NCBI RefSeq assembly: GCF_002368035.1
Contig: NZ_AP018223.1
Location: forward strand, 782,258-846,257
Direction: 5' to 3'
Length of the DNA: 64,000 nucleotides
Source: Nostoc linckia NIES-25
Lineage (GTDB): Bacteria; Cyanobacteriota; Cyanobacteriia; Cyanobacteriales; Nostocaceae
Shown here in pieces: positions 7,490 to 17,342 of this stretch. The translations under genes and the position numbers were made by a program. Position 1 is the first letter of the stretch; each line of letters begins with the position of its first letter. The notes below the pieces were generated by a model. It saw only the letters and a program-made list of their open reading frames with translations, was not told the origin of the DNA and did not search any database.

Positions 7490-9724
7490 TTAGTTTAGGA
7501 AATTGGGTGTACCATTACCACCATTCTTACCAACAGCAGGAATTTCCAATAGGCTATCTGTAGCTTTGCCAGTACCGTCGTCGGTAACCTTCGTAGAATT
7601 ACCCGGATGTCCGTTGGGGATAAACAGTTGCGGGTGGTCAAAAGGTGCTTTCTCATACCGAACTCGGTCATCAGTTAGTGCTTTCAAGAAGGCGACCAAT
7701 TGCTGCTTTTCTTCTGGTGAGAGATTCAGGGGGGGAAGCGCTCCAAAGTCACCACCACGATTGTAAAAATCGATCGCTTGTTCTAAAGTCGCCTGACCTC
7801 CATTGTGGAAGTAGGGAGCAGTGAGTTCCACGTTGCGAAGTCCAGGTGCTTTGAAAGCTCCGTCTGCAACCGCAGTTTCTGTAGGCTTCAAAGGTGGATT
7901 GAGAGTAGTCGGGTTTTCACCAAGGAGAACCTGAAATTTCCCTAACTGCGCCAATCGCGCCTCTGAGAGCGGATTACCTTGACCGTTACCAAATAAACCG
8001 TCATTACCACCCAAGCCGAGGTCATCTGTGTTAGGTCTAACACCAATCCTGAAGAAGCCATTATCTTCAGGGCTGTTTGGCGGGAACGGCGCACGTTTGA
8101 TTCGTCCGTTTTTAGTCACGTTGCTTACTGAAGCAGCGGTGAATTCTGGCCCAATGTGACAACCAATGCACAGAGCTTTCCCTTCAAACAGTGTTTTACC
8201 TAGTTGCTGCTGCTGGGTGAGGGCAGCGGTGTTGCCTTCTACGAAGCGATCGTAGGGGGTGTCATTGGAAATGAGTGTAGACTCGTACAACTGAACTGCT
8301 AGACCAAAGAATAGCGAGAAGTTGTACTCCATCAATGTGTACTCATTAGTTTCCAAGGAGCGATCGGGCTTTTTGACAAAAGTGCGTCTCCCTTCGGCAT
8401 CAACTTGGATTAGTTTATTAGACTTCCACCACTCTGACTTAAAGGCATCTTGAATCATGGCATCGTAGGTTTTATCTTTAAGTCCGGTTTTAGGCCATCT
8501 ACTATCTGCACCTAAAACGCTATCTTGTGGGTGCACAAGCTGTTTACCTAGCGGCCTCAGAGGGAATAACTTTTTCGCAAGTTTTCGGGGGAGTTTTTTA
8601 CCTTTAACACCGTTGGTTCGCCCAAACTTGTCACCAATCTCTTGAAAAGTCCGACCATCAGCAGACACCTCAAAGGAACTCAGTGGCGGGCCGACGGCTT
8701 GGGAAGCCAAAGACGCATTATTCAGGCTGACTTTGACAAAGTTGAGCTGGTTTGGAGTTTCTGCTTTGACAACAGAAGCGTTAGGGTCTCTCAAACCGAA
8801 AGGATTCACGCCATTAAAGATGTTCTGCGCTCTTCCGTCCCAGAAGTTGCGAAAGTTAAATACTGCATTAATTACGCTTGGGGTGTTACGAGACTGGACG
8901 CGGCGCACATTTATGCCTCCCACGTTAAACACGGGATCTGGCTCAGTTTTTACTTGGTCTTCCGCATTACCAGGTACGACATCAACAAACTTAGTATTGG
9001 TAACCCCCTGGGAGGAACTGACATCGTTGCGATCGGATATGACGCTGTTAGGATCGTTGGGGTTTGCTAGTTTGTGGAAGGGAAAATCTTCTGGCTTGAG
9101 TTGATAGTTTGGTAGTCCTCCTATATCAAAAACTGTATCCGGGTTCTGTGTACCATCAGCGTTAACCCGCAACAGTCCAGGAGCTATCTGATTTTTGGAT
9201 CTATTGTCGGCTCCAGCATGGAAGTGACAAGTCGCACAGGAGGTCACGCCGTCGCTACCCACTTGCATATCCCAAAAAAGAGCTTTGCCTAATTTGATGG
9301 CGGCTGCTTTGTCTTTTACGAACTCTGCAAGATTATCTGGTTCTGGAACAGGCACACCTTTGAGCGAAGGTGATGATGGGGTAATCTGCGCTGAGACGCT
9401 ATTTCCAGCTATTACTGCCACCATAATCATGACAGCAATTACTATAGTTTTGGAAAATCTGGATCTCAGAGGATTAAACTTACCAGATCTATATCTTTGC
9501 CTTTGGGGTTTGATGTCAACAGGTAATTTGGATGATGGCGTTGCTCTAGAAAATGTATTAAGGTCATAAGGCAGCAATTTTGGCTGATTAGCTAAGCCTG
9601 GGACTGCTTGCTTAGTTTTGCCGGCCAGAAATTTGAGCGAAAATCGACCTTTTGAATTGAATAGAAAATAAATTGGTAAGCTAGCCAAAACTAGCACCAA
9701 TACTATTACGGGTATAGTCCCCAT
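7490..9724 (-). CDS. Membrane-anchored dihaem cytochrome c peroxidase (MauG/CCP family)
   Basis: 744 residues with two haem c motifs, CATCH at 163-167 and CIGCH in the C-terminal half, each followed by the family context (FHAGADNRS; IGPEFTA). The late FHNGGQATLEQAIDFYNRGG segment is typical of CCP/MauG proteins. Two hydrophobic N-terminal segments are present (residues 4-22 and 92-112, the second ending VSAQ like a signal cleavage site). The enzyme is therefore probably in the periplasm or thylakoid lumen, tethered to a membrane. It is about twice the length of classical CcpA because of the N-terminal extension and several inserted loops. The expected reaction is H2O2 reduction with cytochrome electrons, or oxidation of a partner. 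It is convergent with the AMIN gene. Confidence 0.85.
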   Translation of the reverse strand: MGTIPVIVLVLVLASLPIYFLFNSKGRFSLKFLAGKTKQAVPGLANQPKLLPYDLNTFSRATPSSKLPVDIKPQRQRYRSGKFNPLRSRFSKTIVIAVMIMVAVIAGNSVSAQITPSSPSLKGVPVPEPDNLAEFVKDKAAAIKLGKALFWDMQVGSDGVTSCATCHFHAGADNRSKNQIAPGLLRVNADGTQNPDTVFDIGGLPNYQLKPEDFPFHKLANPNDPNSVISDRNDVSSSQGVTNTKFVDVVPGNAEDQVKTEPDPVFNVGGINVRRVQSRNTPSVINAVFNFRNFWDGRAQNIFNGVNPFGLRDPNASVVKAETPNQLNFVKVSLNNASLASQAVGPPLSSFEVSADGRTFQEIGDKFGRTNGVKGKKLPRKLAKKLFPLRPLGKQLVHPQDSVLGADSRWPKTGLKDKTYDAMIQDAFKSEWWKSNKLIQVDAEGRRTFVKKPDRSLETNEYTLMEYNFSLFFGLAVQLYESTLISNDTPYDRFVEGNTAALTQQQQLGKTLFEGKALCIGCHIGPEFTAASVSNVTKNGRIKRAPFPPNSPEDNGFFRIGVRPNTDDLGLGGNDGLFGNGQGNPLSEARLAQLGKFQVLLGENPTTLNPPLKPTETAVADGAFKAPGLRNVELTAPYFHNGGQATLEQAIDFYNRGGDFGALPPLNLSPEEKQQLVAFLKALTDDRVRYEKAPFDHPQLFIPNGHPGNSTKVTDDGTGKATDSLLEIPAVGKNGGNGTPNFLN

Positions 9725-9994
9725 AGTTGTTGGTTATAAATTAAGACTGAAAAAAATTATACATTGGCTAAAAAGCGTGAAATTTATTGTTTAGGTGAAA
9801 TAATTACTAATTTTATGTAAACAAAAAACTCTTGAAGGCATAGCTCAGTTAAGCAAACTCAGCAATTTTTGTTTACACTTTTTTATATAAAATAGCGCTT
9901 ATCATGCTTAGCTAGCAAGAGTTTGATAAAATTTAGATATCTGAATATATATGTTGAAGTTGATTATTAGCCATAGTTTGCATAGCATATTTAA

Positions 9995-10918
9995 ATGTCA
10001 CTACATAAAAGTTCTGGTCGCTGGCGCTTAGGGCTAGCGTTATCATTGTTGACAGTCTTATTGTGGGGAATTTTACCAATTGCTCTTTCGGTAACTCTGC
10101 AAGTATTGGATGTGTATACAGTTATTTGGTTTCGTTTCCTAGCATCATTTGTACTGCTTTTTATCTATTTATTCATAAGTGATAAATTACCAAAGCTGGA
10201 ACAATTGCCTTCTGGTTCTGGGAAATTATTAGCGATCGCTACACTCTTTTTACCGATTAATTACTTCTTATTCATGCAAGGTTTAGCGTTAACATCACCC
10301 GCTAATGCTGAAGTTTTGATTCAATTAGCTACTCTTTTATTAGGTTTGGGCGGTTTAATAATTTTTCACGAACGTTATCGGTTGTATCAATGGATTGGTG
10401 TCAGCGTACTGACTTGCGGTTACTTTTTATTTTTCCGGGAACAGCTAACGAATTTAATTACAGCGCATAATACTTATATACTAGGTAGCATTTGGATTGT
10501 GCTAGGAGCAGCAGCATGGGCTATTTATGCTTTGGCACAAAAGCAATTATTACAATCTTTATCTTCCGCTAGCATCATGCTTATTATTTACGGAGGCTGT
10601 GCTTTATTATTCACTCCTCTAGCTAAGATAAAATCAATTTTTACACTTGATGCTTTGCACTCAGGAATGTTGATTTTTTGTGCTTTGAATACTCTAATTG
10701 CTTACGGAGCTTTTGCGGAGTCATTAGAACATTGGGAAGCATCACGAGTCAGTGCAGTATTAGCTTTAGCTCCTATTGTGACATTAATATCAGTTGCCAT
10801 TGTATCAGCGATCGCACCTGGTTTAATTCCACCAGAACGCTTCACTTTTCTAGGAATATTAGGAGCAGGTTTAGTAGTGGCAGGTTCAGTGGCGATCGCC
10901 TTGGGGAAAAGTGATTGA
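9995..10918 (+). CDS. EamA-family (DMT superfamily) transporter
   Basis: 307 residues forming ten predicted membrane helices in two EamA repeats. The first runs from LALSLLTVLLWGILPIAL to about residue 145. The second starts at YILGSIWIVLGAAAWAIYAL and ends LGAGLVVAGSVAIAL. LTSPANAEVLIQ after the third helix is a usual DMT feature. It probably exports a small metabolite; the substrate is not predictable. The preceding 270 bp (9725-9994) is AT-rich, separates it from the divergent peroxidase gene, and should hold both promoters. Confidence 0.87.
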   Translation: MSLHKSSGRWRLGLALSLLTVLLWGILPIALSVTLQVLDVYTVIWFRFLASFVLLFIYLFISDKLPKLEQLPSGSGKLLAIATLFLPINYFLFMQGLALTSPANAEVLIQLATLLLGLGGLIIFHERYRLYQWIGVSVLTCGYFLFFREQLTNLITAHNTYILGSIWIVLGAAAWAIYALAQKQLLQSLSSASIMLIIYGGCALLFTPLAKIKSIFTLDALHSGMLIFCALNTLIAYGAFAESLEHWEASRVSAVLALAPIVTLISVAIVSAIAPGLIPPERFTFLGILGAGLVVAGSVAIALGKSD

Positions 10919-11814
10919 AGAAATCAGAAATCAGGAATCAGAAGTCAGGAGTCAGAATTCAGAATGTAAAAAAATCAACAGTGAAATTGCTGTGTGTTAA
11001 TGGTAATAATAAATGAATTCAGGTGAATACTAATTTTACTGAGAATAATTTTAATAATTAGTAGAAATTATTTTCCAAATGTTTAGTGTTTTTTTAACCT
11101 AGTAAAGTTGTCGCACATTCAAAGTTACAACCTAGATACTGAGGCAGCATATTTTTTCCTTTGTTATGATTTTCTCGTGAAGGCGAACTACTGAAGTCAT
11201 CCTTCTGTAAAATCGATACTTTTCCCACAAGTTTGACTCTGTAGCAATCTAATTTGTTCAATTGATAGCCAACAAAAAAATGTTTGAAGAAGAATTCAGA
11301 AGGTAGAATCGAACGTTGATGGTTGACGGTTCACTGTTGACTGTTGATATGCGTTAGAGCAATTCTCTGCAACAATGCGCTTAATGATTACCCCCCGCCT
11401 TCGGCGTCCCCCCTTGGTAAGGGGGGACTACAGGGGGGTAGGATTAAGCTCAACTTCACAGAAAATTGGTATTAGAGCAATCCTAGCGGGTTCCGATTGG
11501 ACTGTGAACCAAGAATTTCCCGGCTTCTAGGCGTGAAGAGTGTGAATATCAAATCTATGATTTTGTAGGGTTTATAGCAAGGGATTGGGGACTGGTGACT
11601 GGGCGAAAAGTCTTTTTGTGTCTAAGTTTTATCATCTGTTGCTGTAAAACCCATTTATTCAGATGCTGGCGGACTTGCTAATGCTGTGCTATCTGCAATT
11701 GATACACAAATCATAATAAATTCTGAATTCTGAATTCTTTTGTAAACCAAGCAGGGCGCCCGAAAAACTACCAAAGCCAACACATCAAAATCAGACCACC
11801 GAAGCAATTGAGTG
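10919..11814. other. Long intergenic region made largely of short repeats
   Basis: No gene recognised. Just after the transporter stop are reiterated AATCAGGA/AGTCAGGA heptamer-like tracts (10920-10965). Around 11318-11348 are GTTGACGGTT/CTGTTGACTG repeats. At 11390-11450 is a CCCCCC...GGGGGG fold-back (CGTCCCCCCTTGG with AAGGGGGGAC). At 11583-11608 are GGGGACTGG tracts. These are common dispersed repeats of filamentous cyanobacteria. An ORF on the minus strand overlapping the next gene has no family features. Confidence 0.7.
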
Positions 11815-13530
11815 ATGAATAGTTTGTTTGGTAATTGGGCCAGCACCCTGAGAAAAAATTCCCTATTGCTGGTTCTTTCAATGGTGCTGCCAACGTTTGG
11901 AATTAGTAATTCCGTTTCGGCAGCAGAACGCATTTATGCATCTTATTCAGCTCTAGAGCTTTCGATTTCTGTGACAGCTTTAGAAAACTACGCCAAAACA
12001 GGTGCAATTGACGATGATTTAGCAGCGTATCAACAATATTTACCTGTTGAAAAGCTTGAACAATTACGACGGATTTTACTCAATCGCGTGAAAGTTAGTC
12101 CGGAAGTAGTTTCACAACTTTTGTACACATCCCAAGGAGAATTCTTGCTGCATCGGTTGGCGGAAGTGATTAAAACAAAATCTCCTCAGCCAGAATTAGA
12201 ATTTAGTGCTTTGCGTTCAGCACTCATTTCAGCCTCTGCTGAATCAGGAGGCTTAACACTTTTAAATGTGTTACGTAAATATCCTAGCAACAGCATTCAT
12301 CTTGATGTAGCGCAGACTTTTCAAATAGCTACGGAATTGGACAAACTTGTCAATCAAACCCATCGAGCGATCGCGGCAGTTTCTCAAAGGTCAAATATCG
12401 AAGCTGCTAGCATCCAAAAACCAAATATATCACAATTACCTAACTTAGAAATTCCGGGAAAGTTTAAGTCACAAAAATATACGTTAAAGTTGTTTGATTC
12501 AAAGCGCGATCGGCTTCTATTAACTGATGTTTACATTCCCCAAATTACAACTCGCGCACCTGTAATTGTGATTTCTCACGGCTTGGGTTTAGACAGCAGC
12601 AATTTTCAATATTTAGCTTCTCATTTAGCTTCTTATGGATTTGCTGTAGCTGTTCCCAATCATCCTGCTAGCGATACTAAAAAAGTGCGTTTGCTGTTGA
12701 ATAAACACGCCAATGATTTAGCACAACCGAGTGAATTTAAAGACCGACCTTTAGATGTTACATATATATTGAATCAATTGGAAAAAGCTAACCAATCTGA
12801 TTCGCGGTTTAAAAATCGGTTAAATGTGCAAAACGTTGGCGTATTTGGTCAATCTTTGGGAGGCTACACAGCTTTGGCCTTGGCAGGCGCTAAAATCAAC
12901 TTTGAGCAGTTAAAACAGGACTGTCAACTAACAGGACTGAAAAAAACCTGGAATATGTCTTTACTGCTCCAGTGTCGTGCTTTGGAATTGAATATTACTA
13001 ATTCTGGCAAAGATTATAACCTGCGGGATGAGAGAGTTAAAGCAGCGATCGCAGTTAATCCAATTACTAGTTCTATTTTCGGTCAAGCTGGCTTAAATCA
13101 AATCAAAACTCCAGTGATGATTGTCAGCAGTAGCGATGACACAGTTGCACCGGCTTTATACGAGCAAATTCTACCTTTCTCGTGGCTGGCAAATCCACAA
13201 AAGTATCTTGTCATGCTTGCAGGTGCCACCCACTTTTCCATCATTGGTAACGCTAATCCAACAAATCAACAATTATCATTACCTGCTGAAATGATTGGCG
13301 ATGCTTCCCAAGCGCGTCGTTACATGAATGCTTTAAGTTTGCCTTTCTTCCAAAGTTATGTTGCAGGAAAGTCACAATACGTTTGTTATCTCAATGCTAG
13401 CTACACTCAAAGCATTTCTAGTAAGTCTCTTGGTTTGAGCCTCGTTAAGTCACTGAATCCAATTGAATTAGCACAAATGCTGGAGATTCAAGGAGGTAAT
13501 TCTTTAAAAAAAAAGTTCCTAACACCATAG
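11815..13530 (+). CDS. DUF1400 alpha/beta hydrolase, exported
   Basis: 571 residues from ATG 11815 (an adjacent GTG at 11812 is equivalent). An N-terminal signal segment (LLLVLSMVLPTFGISNSVSA) leads into a DUF1400 domain (AERIYASYSALELSISV...GEFLLHRLAEVI). An alpha/beta hydrolase follows with the oxyanion segment VVISHGLGLDSSNF, nucleophile elbow GVFGQSLGGYTA, acid SSSDDTVAP and catalytic His in AGATHFSII. DUF1400 hydrolases are largely cyanobacterial and are usually called lipases or dienelactone-hydrolase-like; the true substrate is unknown. It probably acts in the periplasm. Confidence 0.85.
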   Translation: MNSLFGNWASTLRKNSLLLVLSMVLPTFGISNSVSAAERIYASYSALELSISVTALENYAKTGAIDDDLAAYQQYLPVEKLEQLRRILLNRVKVSPEVVSQLLYTSQGEFLLHRLAEVIKTKSPQPELEFSALRSALISASAESGGLTLLNVLRKYPSNSIHLDVAQTFQIATELDKLVNQTHRAIAAVSQRSNIEAASIQKPNISQLPNLEIPGKFKSQKYTLKLFDSKRDRLLLTDVYIPQITTRAPVIVISHGLGLDSSNFQYLASHLASYGFAVAVPNHPASDTKKVRLLLNKHANDLAQPSEFKDRPLDVTYILNQLEKANQSDSRFKNRLNVQNVGVFGQSLGGYTALALAGAKINFEQLKQDCQLTGLKKTWNMSLLLQCRALELNITNSGKDYNLRDERVKAAIAVNPITSSIFGQAGLNQIKTPVMIVSSSDDTVAPALYEQILPFSWLANPQKYLVMLAGATHFSIIGNANPTNQQLSLPAEMIGDASQARRYMNALSLPFFQSYVAGKSQYVCYLNASYTQSISSKSLGLSLVKSLNPIELAQMLEIQGGNSLKKKFLTP

Positions 13531-13619
13531 TCAGCTTCGGATTTTGGATGCTGGATATTGGTGTTTCACTATTGAATGTGATGATTTTTAGTTGATTTAT
13601 AGCAATTCTATACGTGTCC

Positions 13620-13652
13620 AGATCCCCGACTTCTTTGAGAAGTCGGGGATCT
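13620..13652. repeat. Dispersed hairpin, 15-bp perfect stem
   Basis: AGATCCCCGACTTCT, a 3-base loop, then the exact complement. It lies 90 bp after the hydrolase gene, where it could terminate transcription. A near-identical copy with one stem mismatch is at 52834-52866, so it is a dispersed repeat. Confidence 0.8.
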
Positions 13653-13731
13653 AAATTTTAATGAATAGACCTCTAAAGAGTAGATGAAATTTAAATTCCA
13701 AAATTTCCATATTAGAATTACAAAAAAATAT

Positions 13732-16731
13732 GTTTCAATCCCTAATAGGGATTAAGTGAAATTTCAACCTTACCCCCCAATCCTCGAATACATGAATGAA
13801 TTTGGTTTCAATCCCTAATAGGGATTAAGTGAAATTTCAACTGCAGCGATAAGTTTCTATATTGTTGTCGTAGTTGTTTCAATCCCTAATAGGGATTAAG
13901 TGAAATTTCAACTAAAAAATATAGTTCTACCTCACCACAAACAACAAGTTTCAATCCCTAATAGGGATTAAGTGAAATTTCAACTTTTAAGTGCATCAAT
14001 TCCAGTAGGGATTTTATTGTTTCAATCCCTAATAGGGATTAAGTGAAATTTCAACAAAACACTTTATTATTTACAGGTTCATCCAGTCTGTTTCAATCCC
14101 TAATAGGGATTAAGTGAAATTTCAACTTCAACTCTGGGGTAACAGAGCTACGTTAACCCGTAAGCCGCCGTTTCAATCCCTAATAGGGATTAAGTGAAAT
14201 TTCAACATTGAATTCCTTCTTCTGCCATGCTCTCTCATTATGTTTCAATCCCTAATAGGGATTAAGTGAAATTTCAACCTGCCATAGAACTTGCCCCAGC
14301 GGCTCCACTAGAAGGTTTCAATCCCTAATAGGGATTAAGTGAAATTTCAACATCATTTGCCCGCCAAGCGAAATAGCCATTATAAAATTAACTGTTTCAA
14401 TCCCTAATAGGGATTAAGTGAAATTTCAACGTGGGGTGGGATTCCCCACAGAAACAGAAAAAGAAGTTTCAATCCCTAATAGGGATTAAGTGAAATTTCA
14501 ACTAAATATCTAATGGTTAAAGGTCTTGAAGCTGATGTTTCAATCCCTAATAGGGATTAAGTGAAATTTCAACCTGCCCATTGCCCCTTGGCGGCGTGAG
14601 GGTCTAAGTTTCAATCCCTAATAGGGATTAAGTGAAATTTCAACATCTGTCCCCGGCAGCAGTAATTTTTTTAGAAAGTTTCAATCCCTAATAGGGATTA
14701 AGTGAAATTTCAACCCTACATCAAAGAACGCAACAGCAATGTTTATTTGTTTCAATCCCTAATAGGGATTAAGTGAAATTTCAACAGCGCTGGCAGGCCT
14801 CGCAAGTCTGGGAACTGTGGGGAGTTTGTTTCAATCCCTAATAGGGATTAAGTGAAATTTCAACTCTCTTTCTGCCTCTACGAGTAATTTCTCGTTGTTA
14901 ATGTTTCAATCCCTAATAGGGATTAAGTGAAATTTCAACACAATGCTCATAGCTTAGCCCCCCTTGGGGTTGGCGTTTCAATCCCTAATAGGGATTAAGT
15001 GAAATTTCAACGGCTGGATTAGCACTAGCCCTTCACCCACCCACACGTTTCAATCCCTAATAGGGATTAAGTGAAATTTCAACATCACCCAGATGAATTT
15101 TCATCTCTGGATCGTTAGTTTCAATCCCTAATAGGGATTAAGTGAAATTTCAACGCAACCTTAGTTACCTGTCAACTTCGGATAACTGTTTCAATCCCTA
15201 ATAGGGATTAAGTGAAATTTCAACGCCTGTGAGATACTGGAGGTATCACCAGAGCTAGCGTTTCAATCCCTAATAGGGATTAAGTGAAATTTCAACAACC
15301 CACCCCCTGCACAGTTTTGGATTTTACAATCTTTGTTTCAATCCCTAATAGGGATTAAGTGAAATTTCAACTGGTAACCATCACCATGATCTATGCGTAT
15401 CATCTGTTTCAATCCCTAATAGGGATTAAGTGAAATTTCAACTGGTCTTCTAGTCCACACTCGCCAGCCGATCCACGTTTCAATCCCTAATAGGGATTAA
15501 GTGAAATTTCAACAATCCGCAATCAAAATCATCCGCTTCGCTCTCTAGTTTCAATCCCTAATAGGGATTAAGTGAAATTTCAACCAGCATAAAAACTACC
15601 ATAATACCCAGGAGAAACGTTTCAATCCCTAATAGGGATTAAGTGAAATTTCAACAAAAGCCGAAAGCAGCAACAAGAAGCCCAATAAGTTTCAATCCCT
15701 AATAGGGATTAAGTGAAATTTCAACGAATTTGCCCAAGATTCGCCGATTTGGCAAATCCCGTTTCAATCCCTAATAGGGATTAAGTGAAATTTCAACCAT
15801 AAGCTTGCACTGTATTGGTGTAGGGATTGTAGTTTCAATCCCTAATAGGGATTAAGTGAAATTTCAACTGCAGTGTTATGAATGAAATTGAAGAATAGCC
15901 AGTTTCAATCCCTAATAGGGATTAAGTGAAATTTCAACAGCGGATTTAAAAGCAAGGGAGGAAGCCCTTGCTGTTTCAATCCCTAATAGGGATTAAGTGA
16001 AATTTCAACGAGGCAATCGCTATTTACACAGTTTTTAACTACTTGTTTCAATCCCTAATAGGGATTAAGTGAAATTTCAACCATCCGCATCCAATCCCCC
16101 CATTAATCTTGGAATCGTTTCAATCCCTAATAGGGATTAAGTGAAATTTCAACGGGGCAAACGTGTCGGTGCGATCGTAGGTAGCAGATTGGGTTTCAAT
16201 CCCTAATAGGGATTAAGTGAAATTTCAACCAACACAGGAATTAAGAAAAGGTGCTATTGAATTATAAGTTTCAATCCCTAATAGGGATTAAGTGAAATTT
16301 CAACTATTGTTTTGTTTTGCCATTTGAGCGGTTAATAAGTTTCAATCCCTAATAGGGATTAAGTGAAATTTCAACTAGTAAAATAGTACGAACTACAAAA
16401 AAATCAAGAAGTTTCAATCCCTAATAGGGATTAAGTGAAATTTCAACAATAGTTTTAGTAGGAGAAATCCATTTAGCCGGACGTTTCAATCCCTAATAGG
16501 GATTAAGTGAAATTTCAACTTTGGCTATGGAGGCAAGAGCAACTGGCACATGTGTTTCAATCCCTAATAGGGATTAAGTGAAATTTCAACTATATTTGTG
16601 TCAAAATCTGCATTGTAAATTACGTTTCAATCCCTAATAGGGATTAAGTGAAATTTCAACTTTGGCGTTTCCAATTGGCCCTATGGCAGTTATTGTTTCA
16701 ATCCCTAATAGGGATTAAGTGAAATTTCAAC
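13732..16731 (-). CRISPR. Type I-D CRISPR array: 42 repeats of 37 bp, 41 spacers
   Basis: The + strand repeat begins GTTTCAATCCCTAATAGGG and ends GTGAAATTTCAAC. All 42 copies read identically, including both terminal ones. Spacers are 33-43 nt, mostly 34-35. AATCCCT/AGGGATT forms a 7-bp stem around a 3-base loop. Read on the minus strand the repeat ends ATTGAAAC, the usual 8-nt crRNA 5' handle, so I infer transcription leftwards, co-oriented with the cas genes, with the leader at 16732-16942. The newest spacers are then at the right end. One spacer near 16154-16192 contains GCGATCG, a HIP1-like core. Confidence 0.97.
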
Positions 16732-16942
16732 TGCGGTAGCCTGAAACACAGTTTGTATAGGGTTTTCAAGGTTCGGTAGCGCGGACGAGATAATCATAGC
16801 ATCTACGATTGAGATTGAGTTTTAGGAAAATAGCTAGAACGTAGGCTGTGTAAGGTGCGCGGGTACTTTCTTAGCTATTTTTTCCAAAACTCTTGCAGCA
16901 GGAGGGTTTCAAGGTTACTTGCTGCAATTTCGTTTTGAACAC
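16732..16942 (-). promoter_or_regulatory. Probable CRISPR leader between cas2 and the array
   Basis: This 211-bp non-coding segment adjoins the inferred leader-side repeat. It contains two near-identical motifs, GGGTTTTCAAGGTT at 16760-16773 and GGGTTTCAAGGTT at 16904-16916. It also contains an imperfect inverted pair, GGAAAATAGCTA at 16825-16836 and TAGCTATTTTTTCC at 16872-16885. Leader assignment follows from crRNA handle orientation and position. Confidence 0.6.
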
Positions 16943-17230
16943 CTACCCATCCGCGCATTCGGCAAAGAAAATAGAGTCATCACGAATTTTTTCCCCACCA
17001 ATACGTTCTACTTTACCTAGACAGCAAGCACACAAAAAGTAAAATAGGATACTATCGGTTTCAGGCTTGATTAACTTGTTCAAGCGCGATCGCAATTTTG
17101 CATACTGAGTATCGGTCAGGTAGCATTCAAATACACTGTACTGTACCCACTGTCCATAGGACTTGAGAATTTTGTGAATTTTTGTGCGGCGTTTATCTTC
17201 TGAAATATCATAAGACACAACAACATTCAT
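16943..17230 (-). CDS. cas2: CRISPR-associated endoribonuclease/adaptation protein Cas2
   Basis: 95 residues with the ferredoxin-like Cas2 start MNVVVSYDISEDKRRTKIH (conserved Asp8) and the following YGQWVQYSVFECYLT segment. Cas2 is the structural dimer that bridges two Cas1 dimers during spacer integration. It is the last cas gene of the minus-strand operon, 112 bp after cas1, with a palindromic repeat between them. The last ten residues (IFFAECADG) extend slightly past the usual end. Confidence 0.93.
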   Translation of the reverse strand: MNVVVSYDISEDKRRTKIHKILKSYGQWVQYSVFECYLTDTQYAKLRSRLNKLIKPETDSILFYFLCACCLGKVERIGGEKIRDDSIFFAECADG

Positions 17231-17269
17231 TGCTAGTTTTTTTCTCCACTTTCTACACTAATGAATATT

Positions 17270-17328
17270 GTAGAGACGCGTAGACGCTCGAAGAGCGGCT
17301 TCTCGTAAGAGTATAATCGCGTCTCTAC
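17270..17328. repeat. GTAGAGACGCG-flanked dispersed palindromic repeat
   Basis: 59 bp starting GTAGAGACGCG and ending CGCGTCTCTAC, with an internal CTCGAAGAGCGGCTTCTCG fold. It sits between cas1 and cas2 without disrupting either. Confidence 0.8.
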
Positions 17329-17342
17329 TAATAACTAAATTC

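Noticed and set aside
13653..13731. AT-rich left flank of the array as the CRISPR leader
   Set aside because: The repeat handle ATTGAAAC and the cas gene orientation place the leader on the right; kept open as a minor alternative.
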